From Chloroflexota bacterium (GTDB lineage Bacteria > Chloroflexota > Dormibacteria > CF-121): a DNA stretch of 6,897 nucleotides. The stretch is from positions 1 through 6,897 of the forward strand of contig VBGO01000193.1 in assembly GCA_005882525.1 (NCBI GenBank). Direction: 5' to 3'. The notes under the pieces were generated by a model, which saw only the letters and a list, made by a program, of their open reading frames with translations, did no database searches and had not been told where the DNA came from. Every line of letters begins with the position of its first letter. Position 1 is the first letter of the stretch. The position numbers and the translations under genes are program-made. Positions 1-5,582 of this stretch are shown one piece after another.

Positions 1-548
1 CACGATATCCATCGCCGGGCGCGCCTGAGCTGGCCGCCGACGTTCGGCGCCTGCTTTCCGATCAGCCGGTTGCCGAAGAGCCCGATCGCGGGCTTGACCA
101 CGGCGCCTACGTGCCGCTCACCGTGATGTATCCGGCTGCCGACGTGCCGGTGCTCCAGGTCTCGATGCCGAGCCTCGATCCCGAGGAGCTCTTCGAAATC
201 GGTCGCCGGCTGCGCCCGCTTCGCGACCAGGGCGTGCTGGTGATCGGCAGCGGCTTCCTGACCCACGGTCTGCCGTTTCTCCGCGACTTTCGCCTGGACG
301 CGCCGCCGCCGGCGTGGTCGACCGAATTCGACGCCTGGGCGCACGAAGCCCTCGAACACGGCGATGTCGACGAGCTGTCCGACTTTATCCACCGCGCCCC
401 TGCGGTCCGCTACGCGCATCCCCGAACCGAGCACCTGGCGCCCCTGTTCGTCACTCTCGGCGCCGGTGACAGCAACGGAGCGCCCCTGCCGAGTATCATC
501 GACGGCTACTGGATGGGCCTCTCCAAGCGCTCGATCCAGATTCCCTAG
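1..548 (+). CDS. DODA/LigB-type extradiol ring-cleavage dioxygenase, 5'-truncated
   Basis: This is the C-terminal part (181 complete codons from base 3) of a class III extradiol dioxygenase of the 4,5-DOPA dioxygenase/YgiD type. These cytoplasmic enzymes use a non-haem metal, Fe(II) or Zn(II), to open catechol-like rings. The visible portion has the family hallmarks in order: GLDHGAYVPL at visible residues 30-39 (His33), the IGSGFLTHGL segment with His88, and AHPRTEHLAPLFVTLGAG with His139 and His144. It ends in the short family-like tail DGYWMGLSKRSIQIP. Full-length members have about 260 residues, so roughly 80 are missing beyond the window edge. The GTG at 111 is an internal Val codon, since the homologous reading continues upstream of it without a stop. 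The native substrate cannot be told from sequence; many bacterial members are annotated as DOPA dioxygenase without biochemical proof. A pirin gene follows after 108 bases, and co-transcription is possible but unproven. Confidence 0.9.
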   Translation, partial: RYPSPGAPELAADVRRLLSDQPVAEEPDRGLDHGAYVPLTVMYPAADVPVLQVSMPSLDPEELFEIGRRLRPLRDQGVLVIGSGFLTHGLPFLRDFRLDAPPPAWSTEFDAWAHEALEHGDVDELSDFIHRAPAVRYAHPRTEHLAPLFVTLGAGDSNGAPLPSIIDGYWMGLSKRSIQIP

Positions 549-656
549 CTGGCGCCGTGGTTCCCGTGCTGGTGGCCGTCCTCGCGCTCGAGTGGAGTTA
601 GCGGGGGGCCGGCGCCCGTCGGCGACACCCGGGCGGTACCCTTGCAGAGGGGAGCC

Positions 657-1385
657 ATGCTCGACATACGCCGGGACCGCGAGATCCACCACGAAGAGGG
701 CGGCTGGTTCCAGGCCCGCTGGCACTTCTCGTTTGATCGCTATCGCGATCCCCGACAGATGGGGGTCGGGCCGCTGCGGGTCTTCAATCACGATCGGCTG
801 GCGCCAGGCGCGATCTGGCCGATGCACCCGCACGCCGACGTCGAGGGAATTACGTACGTATGGAGGGGGATCTTCCGCCATGCCGATAGCCTGCGGAACG
901 ACGGCACCCTCCATCCCGGTGGCGTGCAGCTGATGACGCTTGGCTCAGGGGCCGAGCACTCCGAGCAAAACGGTTCCAAAACCGACCCGATGGAGTTCCT
1001 GCAGCTCTGGATCCTCCCGGACACGGCGGGCCTCCCGCCATCGCTGCAGCAGCGCCAGTTCACCGCGGAGGAGCGCACCGATCGTTTCCTGAAGGTCATC
1101 GGGCCGGCGGAAAGCGATCCCATCAGGGTCCACCAGGACGCCGCCGTCTACGTCAGCCGCCTCGAGCCCGGCCGTGCCCTCGCGCATGACTTCCGGCCCG
1201 GGCGCGGGGGTTATCTCTATCTGATCGAGGGCCACGTGACCGTCGGCGCCGACGAGCTTGGGGCTGGTGACGCGGTCAAGATTCTCGACGAGCCTCGCCT
1301 TGAGCTCACAGCCCAAGAACCGTCGGAGCTCATCCTCGTCGATGTGCCATTACACGTCACCCCGGTCGGCGTCTGGGCGCGCTGA
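657..1385 (+). CDS. Pirin family protein (YhhW-like, quercetinase-type bicupin)
   Basis: A 242-residue pirin-family bicupin, close to the usual length of about 230-290. The N-terminal cupin has the metal-binding set His57 and His59 (in MHPHADVEGITYVWRG), His101 and Glu103 (in GSGAEHSEQN). These match the ligand spacing of E. coli YhhW and human pirin, so metal binding is very likely intact. The C-terminal cupin (about residues 140-235) lacks such ligands, as is usual. YhhW and some pirins show quercetin 2,3-dioxygenase activity, while others act as redox-sensing or protein-binding factors; the sequence alone does not decide. I chose ATG 657 because AGAGG at 646-650 lies 6 bases upstream and the protein then opens MLDIRRDREIH, as in the family. 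An in-frame TTG at 642 would add five residues and has no comparable ribosome binding site. The stop is TGA. The neighbour upstream is another ring- or flavonoid-type dioxygenase. Confidence 0.92.
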   Translation: MLDIRRDREIHHEEGGWFQARWHFSFDRYRDPRQMGVGPLRVFNHDRLAPGAIWPMHPHADVEGITYVWRGIFRHADSLRNDGTLHPGGVQLMTLGSGAEHSEQNGSKTDPMEFLQLWILPDTAGLPPSLQQRQFTAEERTDRFLKVIGPAESDPIRVHQDAAVYVSRLEPGRALAHDFRPGRGGYLYLIEGHVTVGADELGAGDAVKILDEPRLELTAQEPSELILVDVPLHVTPVGVWAR

Positions 1386-1405
1386 TCGATGAAGCGAGCA
1401 GGACC

Positions 1406-1421
1406 GTAACCATCTGGTTAC
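1406..1421. promoter_or_regulatory. Perfect 7-bp inverted repeat, candidate operator
   Basis: GTAACCA and TGGTTAC form a perfect palindrome with a 2-base centre (TC). It lies between the pirin stop and the next small gene, and overlaps a possible -10 hexamer, TACCAT (1419-1424). That geometry suits a repressor-binding site for the gene starting at 1478. No convincing -35 box is seen 16-18 bases upstream. The symmetry is direct observation; the operator role is inference. Confidence 0.35.
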
Positions 1422-1477
1422 CATAGGGGGAGCCCGGCAAGGGACCGATCGGCCCGCCGCGGGAGAGGAGGATGCTA

Positions 1478-1712
1478 ATGGCAAAAGCCACCGTCAAGGG
1501 ATCGGGTACGCAGCGCCGATGAACAGAAGCTGGCCGCCGAGGGGACCGTCGAGGCCTGGGCCCGCTCGCCGAAGAATCCGGTGGGCGGCTGGTACGGGCT
1601 CAAGAAGGGCTTGTGCGGCCGCTTCGGGATGTACGTGCCGCCGGTGATGGAGGCGCTGGGGCTCGCCGAGGTCGAGCACCTCCCGAAGAACAACCGGATG
1701 CGAGCCCGCTGA
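1478..1712 (+). pseudogene. Small unrecognised protein gene, split by a +1 frame change
   Basis: A perfect AGGAGG at 1466-1471 lies 6 bases before ATG 1478, which opens MAKATVKGSGTQRR and runs into TGA at 1520-1522. Directly there, the frame one base later becomes clearly coding (1518 to TGA 1710-1712). It has strong G/C third positions and a sensible peptide including GGWYGLKKGLCGRFGMY and ending LPKNNRMRAR. That downstream frame has no plausible start of its own, because TAA at 1476-1478 closes it upstream. Joined by skipping one base near 1517, the product is about 77-78 residues, basic, soluble, with no membrane segment. I do not recognise the family. The break could be a single-base insertion in a decayed gene, an assembly or base-call error, or, less likely, programmed frameshifting. 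The rhodanese gene starts 35 bases downstream. An upstream ATG at 1472 directly abuts the AGGAGG and is a poorer start. Confidence 0.6.
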
Positions 1713-1734
1713 GCCCGTCGGGCGGGGGCCCGGG

Positions 1735-1740
1735 TACATT
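1735..1740 (+). promoter_or_regulatory. -10-like box TACATT placed for leaderless transcription
   Basis: TACATT (4 of 6 matches to TATAAT) ends 7 bases before ATG 1748, so transcription would begin at or within a base of the start codon. The only ribosome-binding-like bases, AAGGA at 1741-1745, are 2 bases from the ATG, too close for normal use. Together these suggest a leaderless message for the rhodanese-CBS gene, as is frequent in GC-rich Gram-positive bacteria. No good -35 box is visible, so this stays tentative. Confidence 0.4.
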
Positions 1741-1747
1741 AAGGACC

Positions 1748-2455
1748 ATGCCCTCGCAGGTTTTTTCGGCGGCCGAGGTCAAGCAGCTGCTCGAGCGCGG
1801 CGCCCAGTTGGTCGACGTCCTGGACGAAGACGATTTCGCGCATGACCACCTGCCGGGCGCCATTAATATCCCGCTGAAGCGGCTGGATGAAAAGACGGTG
1901 ACGGGGCTCGACCGCACCCGGCCGGTCCTGGTCTACTGCAACGACTTCGGTTGAGACCTCTCGCCACGGGCCGCGTGGCGGCTCGAGACGATGGGGTTCA
2001 AGAGCGTGATCGACTACGTCCCCGGCAAGCAGGCCTGGTACGAGGAGAACGAGCCGCGCGAGGGCAAGGCCACGGATGAGATCTGGGTTGGCGACGTCGC
2101 CGACGCCGAGGTGCCGACCTGCGATCTCCGCGCCCGGGTCGGTGACATCCGGGACCGTTCGGCGGGATGGGATACCTGCGTCGTCGTCAACCCGTCACGG
2201 GTGGTGCTGGGGCTGTTGCGCAAGAAGGAGCTCGACGCCGACCCGGCGGCGACCGCTGAGCAGGTGATGCGGCCCGGGCCGAAGACGTTCCGGCCGAACG
2301 TGACCCTCCAGGAACTGCTCAAGTCGATGCGGGACCACGACATCCAGACCAGCAGCCTGGTAACCACCCTGGACGGCCGGCTGTTGGGGGTCATCTCGCG
2401 TGCCGATGCGGAGGCGACCGTGGCGCACGAGAGCGCCGCCCCGGACGCCGGCTAG
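1748..2455 (+). CDS. Rhodanese-CBS protein with in-frame TGA at codon 69 (candidate selenocysteine)
   Basis: The reading frame from ATG 1748 to TAG 2453-2455 is 235 codons with one internal TGA at 1952-1954. The halves, 1748-1954 and 1991-2455, are in the same frame and no base need be added or removed. Residues 1-97 form a single rhodanese domain: LVDVLDEDDFAHDHLPGAINIPL (residues 21-43 region), then VLVYC with the presumed catalytic Cys64, NDFG, the TGA, and DLSPRAAWRLETMGF. Residues of about 117-225 form a CBS pair, the second repeat ending LDGRLLGVISRADAE. Rhodaneses transfer sulfane sulfur through a persulfide on the active-site Cys; CBS pairs usually bind adenosyl ligands and regulate. 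In related rhodaneses as I recall them, a second Cys stands five residues after the catalytic one, exactly where the TGA falls. ATG 1991 has no ribosome binding site, so the second half is unlikely to be a separate gene. Other readings are nonsense mutation (TGC or TGG to TGA) or a base-call error. Confidence 0.75.
1958..1987 (+). promoter_or_regulatory. Hairpin just after the internal TGA, bacterial SECIS-like
   Basis: CGCCACG (1962-1968) pairs perfectly with CGTGGCG (1974-1980) around a five-base loop GGCCG (1969-1973). A T-G wobble at 1961/1981 and an outer CTC/GAG pairing (1958-1960 with 1985-1987) may extend it. Bacterial selenocysteine insertion elements are hairpins close behind the UGA with a G in the first two loop positions; E. 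coli fdhF has loop GGUCU. Here the loop begins 14 bases after the TGA, slightly nearer than the range I remember for known elements. GC-rich coding DNA yields such hairpins by chance, so this supports but does not prove recoding. Confidence 0.4.
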
Positions 2456-2472
2456 CCCAGCCCGCCTCGGCA

Positions 2473-2501
2473 TTGCCACGGCCCACGCGAAATGTTATGT
2501 T
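2473..2501 (+). promoter_or_regulatory. Sigma-70-like promoter for the APC permease gene
   Basis: TTGCCA (2473-2478, 5 of 6 to TTGACA) and TATGTT (2496-2501, 4 of 6 to TATAAT) are separated by 17 bases. Transcription would start near 2507-2509, just ahead of AAAGGAAGGAGG (2509-2520), whose GGAGG core lies 5 bases before ATG 2526. This gives a very short leader and suggests the permease is transcribed independently of the rhodanese gene. Confidence 0.65.
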
Positions 2502-2525
2502 CGCGCCTAAAGGAAGGAGGGACTC

Positions 2526-3986
2526 ATGAGTACATCCGTCGACGCGCGTCGACTCGAACGCAACGCCGTGGGTTTGGCGCCGACCCTATTCCAATCCATC
2601 ACCCACATGGCTCCCGCGGCCGCCGTCGCCTTCTCCATCATCGTCGGTGTTCCCTACGCCGGAGGGAGTATCCCGCTCGCCGTTCTGCTCGCCCTCATCG
2701 CATGTCTGCTTTGTGCCGTCAGCATCGGGCAGCTGGCGAAGCATCTTCCGTCCGCGGGCGGGCTCTACACCTACAGTTCGCGCGGTCTTCATCCGTATGT
2801 GGGATTCCTGGTTGCCTGGGGCTTCATCCTGGCCGAGCCGATCGTCGCGCCGCTGCTGTATCTGGTCTTCGGTAACGAGCTGGCCGCGAACCTGCACTCG
2901 CATTTCGGCTGGCCTGTCTGGCTCTGGGCGCCCTTCGCCGTGCTCGCCGGCCTGATCGTCTGGTTCCTGACCTATCGCGGCATCCGGCTGTCGACGGGCA
3001 CCGGCGTTGCGCTTGGCGTTTTCGAGATCGTGGTTTTCCTTGCCCTCGCCGTCACCCTGGTAATCGCGGCCGGGGACCGCAATACGCTATCCATCTTTGG
3101 CCCGAACAGCGGAAACGCCAAGGGACTCGGCTCGATTTTTCCGGCGATGATCTTCGCCATCCTCGCCTTCATCGGCTTCGAGGCCGCCGCTCCACTGGCT
3201 GAAGAAGCGAAAGAGCCGCGCAAGACGATTCCCCGGGCGGTCCTGTTGTCGGCGCTCTTGATCGGCCTGTTTTACCTGTTTTGCTACTACGCCGCGAGTG
3301 TGTACTTTGGGCCCGACAAGATGGCCAAGGACTTCATCGGCTTCAATGGCGGCGATCCCTGGTCCGGCATGGCGCAGGCGGTCTGGGGACCAGGATTGAT
3401 CATCGTGATCCTCGCCGTGCTGAACAGCGCCATCGCCAACTCCAACGCCGGGGTCAATGCGGCGACCAGGGTCGGTTACGCGCTGGCGCGCATCGGCCTC
3501 CTGCCGCGAATGCTTAGCCGCATCCATCCCCGCTTTTCAACGCCTCACGTCGCGGTAAACGTGCAGGCGGGGGGCGGCATCATCCTGGCGGTGGCGCTCG
3601 GCCTGGTCGCCGGTGGTCCCATCCCGGCGTTTGCGCTGCTGGCGACGGTGGCGACCATCGTCGTCGTCACGATTTACATCCTCACCAACCTCAGCAACCT
3701 CGTTTTCTACTTGAGGGAGCGCCGGACCGAGTTCAATTTTCTGCTCAATGGTCTGGTGCCCATCGCCGGCACCCTGATCTTCCTGCCGGCGCTGGTGGCA
3801 GCCTTCGGTATCGACTTCCTGAACCTCGGCATCACTTCCCTGGCACCACCCGCGAACCTGGCCCCGATCATCATCGGGATCTGGATGGTGGCCGGCATCG
3901 CGCTGTTGATCTACTTTGCGGTAAGAGAACCGGCGCGGATCACCGATACCGGGCGTGTGTTCGTGGAGGAAAACGAGCCGGCTTAG
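2526..3986 (+). CDS. APC-superfamily amino acid/amine permease
   Basis: A 486-residue integral membrane transporter of the amino acid-polyamine-organocation superfamily, with about 12 hydrophobic helices and no signal peptide. Helix 1 starts with FQSITHMAPAAAVAFSI (residues 23-39), the broken first helix that contributes to the substrate site in this fold. The family signature GFEAAAPLAEEAKEPRKTIP (217-236) lies at the end of helix 6 and the following loop. A second conserved segment, NSAIANSNAGVNAATRVGYA (residues about 300-319), matches helix 8 and the loop after it. The length is normal. Proteins of this type usually bring in amino acids or amines with protons or by exchange; the substrate cannot be read from sequence. 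Its own promoter (2473-2501) and strong ribosome binding site (GGAGG 2516-2520) suggest high expression as a single gene. The stop is TAG at 3984-3986, and 101 bases separate it from the VOC gene. Confidence 0.92.
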   Translation: MSTSVDARRLERNAVGLAPTLFQSITHMAPAAAVAFSIIVGVPYAGGSIPLAVLLALIACLLCAVSIGQLAKHLPSAGGLYTYSSRGLHPYVGFLVAWGFILAEPIVAPLLYLVFGNELAANLHSHFGWPVWLWAPFAVLAGLIVWFLTYRGIRLSTGTGVALGVFEIVVFLALAVTLVIAAGDRNTLSIFGPNSGNAKGLGSIFPAMIFAILAFIGFEAAAPLAEEAKEPRKTIPRAVLLSALLIGLFYLFCYYAASVYFGPDKMAKDFIGFNGGDPWSGMAQAVWGPGLIIVILAVLNSAIANSNAGVNAATRVGYALARIGLLPRMLSRIHPRFSTPHVAVNVQAGGGIILAVALGLVAGGPIPAFALLATVATIVVVTIYILTNLSNLVFYLRERRTEFNFLLNGLVPIAGTLIFLPALVAAFGIDFLNLGITSLAPPANLAPIIIGIWMVAGIALLIYFAVREPARITDTGRVFVEENEPA

Positions 3987-4021
3987 AAATTGGGGCGAAG
4001 ACTCACGGTCGTATTCGCGGG

Positions 4022-4051
4022 TTGAAAGTTCAGCGAGGCGGCGGCTAATAT
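4022..4051 (+). promoter_or_regulatory. Sigma-70-like promoter for the VOC gene
   Basis: TTGAAA (4022-4027, 5 of 6 to TTGACA) and TAATAT (4046-4051, 4 of 6 to TATAAT) are separated by 18 bases. The start of transcription would be near 4058. The leader then has a double purine-rich ribosome binding site: AGGAGG at 4064-4069 and AGGAGGAGG at 4072-4080, the latter 7 bases before ATG 4088. Confidence 0.65.
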
Positions 4052-4087
4052 CGTCTTCTGCCCAGGAGGGCAGGAGGAGGAATTTAC

Positions 4088-4861
4088 ATGCCAGAAACCG
4101 CTGTATCCGCGCCCGGCAAACCAGCCTGGGCGGATCTATCGACGACCGATGCCGCCGCCGGAAGGACCTTCTATAGCAAGTTGTTCGGCTGGCAGCCGGA
4201 GGACCAGGGACCCGAGGCCGGTGGTTACGTCATCTTCAAGCTCGGCGGCAAGCAGGTGACCGCGCTGGGGCCGGTCCAGAATCCGGGCCAGCCGGCGGCC
4301 TGGTCCGTTTACATCGCGACCGACGACGCCGCGGCGACCGCGAAAAAAGTGCGCGAGGCGGGCGGGACCGTCGCCCTGGAGCCGATGGACGTTCTGGGGC
4401 AGGGCTCGATGGCCGTCTTCCAGGACCCGATCGGGGCGTTCATCTCAGTCTGGCAACCGGCAAAGATGAAGGGCTTCGATGTAACGAATCAACCGAACAG
4501 TTTTGCCTGGGCCGAGCTGAATGGCCGGGGTGTCGAGAAGACGAAGCCTTTCTACAAGAAGGTCTTCGGCTGGGGGGACAAAACTAGCCCGATGGGCGAA
4601 GGGCAGCCACCGTACACCGAGTGGCAGCTTGGCGGCGAGAGTATCGGCGGCGGCATGGAGATGGGCAAGGATATGCCATCCAGCGTCCCGTCGTTCTGGC
4701 TGGTTTACTTCGGGGTGGCCGACGTCGATGCCACGGCAACGAAAGCAAGGGAGCTCGGCGGTAAGGTCAACATGGCGCCGCAAGACTTTCCGGGCGGGCG
4801 CTTCGCCATCCTTGGCGATCCGCAGGGCGCTGTCTTCGGCATCATGCGGATGACGAGCTAG
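4088..4861 (+). CDS. Two-domain VOC family protein, Cfp30B/Rv0577-like
   Basis: A 257-residue cytoplasmic protein with two tandem vicinal-oxygen-chelate (glyoxalase/bleomycin-resistance/dioxygenase) domains, about residues 11-123 and 137-256. Each opens with the same pattern: PAWADLSTTD followed by FYSKLFGW (28-35), and FAWAELNGRG followed by FYKKVFGW. Each ends in a DPIGAF- or DPQGAVFG-type strand, so the halves are an evident internal duplication. This layout matches the actinobacterial Cfp30B/Rv0577 group, annotated in places as 27-kDa antigen or glyoxalase-like. The whole protein contains no His and no Cys, so the His/Glu metal site of classical glyoxalase I and the His ligands of VOC dioxygenases are absent. 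A ligand-binding or metal-independent role seems more likely than metal catalysis. The start at ATG 4088 is fixed by AGGAGGAGG 7 bases upstream. The stop is TAG, 11 bases from the converging mutY-like gene. Confidence 0.9.
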   Translation: MPETAVSAPGKPAWADLSTTDAAAGRTFYSKLFGWQPEDQGPEAGGYVIFKLGGKQVTALGPVQNPGQPAAWSVYIATDDAAATAKKVREAGGTVALEPMDVLGQGSMAVFQDPIGAFISVWQPAKMKGFDVTNQPNSFAWAELNGRGVEKTKPFYKKVFGWGDKTSPMGEGQPPYTEWQLGGESIGGGMEMGKDMPSSVPSFWLVYFGVADVDATATKARELGGKVNMAPQDFPGGRFAILGDPQGAVFGIMRMTS

Positions 4862-4872
4862 AACCGAGTCGT

Positions 4873-5547
4873 TCAGTTAGGCAGGGGTCGACTGGACCCC
4901 TGCCTGATGTTCGCCCTGAAGGCGCAGCTGCGGCGCAATGGGCACACGTTGCAGCGCGGTGCGCGCGACCGGCACACCAGGGCGCCCAGGTCCATCAGAG
5001 CCTGGTTGATCAGGTAACCGTGACCTTTCGGAATGACGGCGGCCGCCAGATCCCAGAGCTGACGGGTGCGGGCTCGAGGCGACACCACGACGCCGAAATG
5101 CCGTCGCAGCAGGCGGGCCACATTCGTGTCGAGCACCGGCGCGTCTGCATGGTGGGCGAAGCTCATCACGGCGCCCGCTGTATACCGTCCCACCCCCGGC
5201 AGCCGGCAAAGCTCCTCGATCGTCGCGGGAAAGACGCCTCCGCGGTCGGCGACGCGCAGCGCCGCAGCATGTAGCCAGCCGCCGCGGATCTTGTAGCCCA
5301 GCGGATCGGTGATCGCCTTCAGGTCCGCCAGCGGCGCCTGGGCCAGCGCCTGAACCGATGGATAGCGCCCGAGGAGGCGCTCATAGACGGGAAGCACTCG
5401 AGTGATCTGGGTCTGGTGCGAGAGCACCTCGGAAACCAGGATGGCGTAGGGGTCACGGGTCTTTCGCCACGGCAGGTCGCGGCCGTTTATCGCGTACCAG
5501 GCCAGCACCCGGCGCTGGAAGGATCTCCGGCGGCCCGGCGCGATCAT
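4873..5547 (-). CDS. MutY-type A/G-specific adenine glycosylase, short form without C-terminal domain
   Basis: A 224-residue HhH-GPD base-excision glycosylase. MutY enzymes remove adenine mispaired with 8-oxoguanine or G. Seen here are RDLPWRKTRDPY (23-34), the catalytic Glu40 in SEVLSHQTQ, the helix-hairpin-helix LPGVGRYTAGAV (116-127), the catalytic Asp140 in VLDTNVARLLRR, and NQALMDLGALVC, typical of MutY. An intact 4Fe-4S motif follows: Cys192-X6-Cys199-X2-Cys202-X5-Cys208. The protein ends 16 residues after the cluster, so the NUDIX-like C-terminal domain that recognises 8-oxoG in E. coli MutY (about 350 residues) is absent. The usual LQQTQ reads SHQTQ. It is the last gene of the minus-strand group, 35 bases after the membrane protein gene. 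No clear ribosome binding site precedes ATG 5547, and an in-frame TGA at 5562-5560 limits the start from upstream. T/G-mismatch (Mig-type) or another HhH activity is the alternative. Confidence 0.88.
   Translation of the reverse strand: MIAPGRRRSFQRRVLAWYAINGRDLPWRKTRDPYAILVSEVLSHQTQITRVLPVYERLLGRYPSVQALAQAPLADLKAITDPLGYKIRGGWLHAAALRVADRGGVFPATIEELCRLPGVGRYTAGAVMSFAHHADAPVLDTNVARLLRRHFGVVVSPRARTRQLWDLAAAVIPKGHGYLINQALMDLGALVCRSRAPRCNVCPLRRSCAFRANIRQGSSRPLPN
4877..4907. terminator. Hairpin at convergent gene ends, candidate bidirectional terminator
   Basis: AGGCAGGGGTC (4879-4889) and GACCCCTGCCT (4895-4905) form a perfect 11-bp stem with loop GACTG. One wobble and one more pair extend it to 4877/4907. 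It stands between the VOC stop (4861) and the end of the minus-strand mutY-like gene (4873), inside the last codons of the latter. There is no real T-tract on either side, so termination efficiency is uncertain, but position and strength favour that role. Confidence 0.55.
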
Positions 5548-5582
5548 GGGGATGGACGGTCAGCGCGGGACGGCGCGAACGA

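Noticed and set aside
557..601. Short hydrophobic peptide (VVPVLVAVLALEWS)
   Set aside because: Only 14 codons, without a ribosome binding site, in the gap after the dioxygenase; likely chance.
637..642. TACCCT as a -10 box for the pirin gene
   Set aside because: Only 3 of 6 matches and no -35 partner, so it is too weak to call.
364..933. 189-codon open frame on the plus strand
   Set aside because: It overlaps both the dioxygenase and pirin genes in another frame and is Arg/Ser/Pro-rich without recognisable motifs.
1952..1954. General reassignment of TGA to an amino acid in this organism
   Set aside because: The pirin, membrane protein, ATPase and mutY-like genes all end naturally in TGA at expected lengths, so any recoding would be specific to one codon.
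1991..2455. A separate CBS-domain gene starting at ATG 1991
   Set aside because: No ribosome binding site precedes it, and its first 16 residues are the last part of the rhodanese domain, so it is the continuation of the upstream frame.
4003..4026. Weak interrupted hairpin after the permease gene as a terminator
   Set aside because: GCGAA/TTCGC with an internal GAC/GTC pairing is short and bulged, has no T-tract, and overlaps the VOC promoter.
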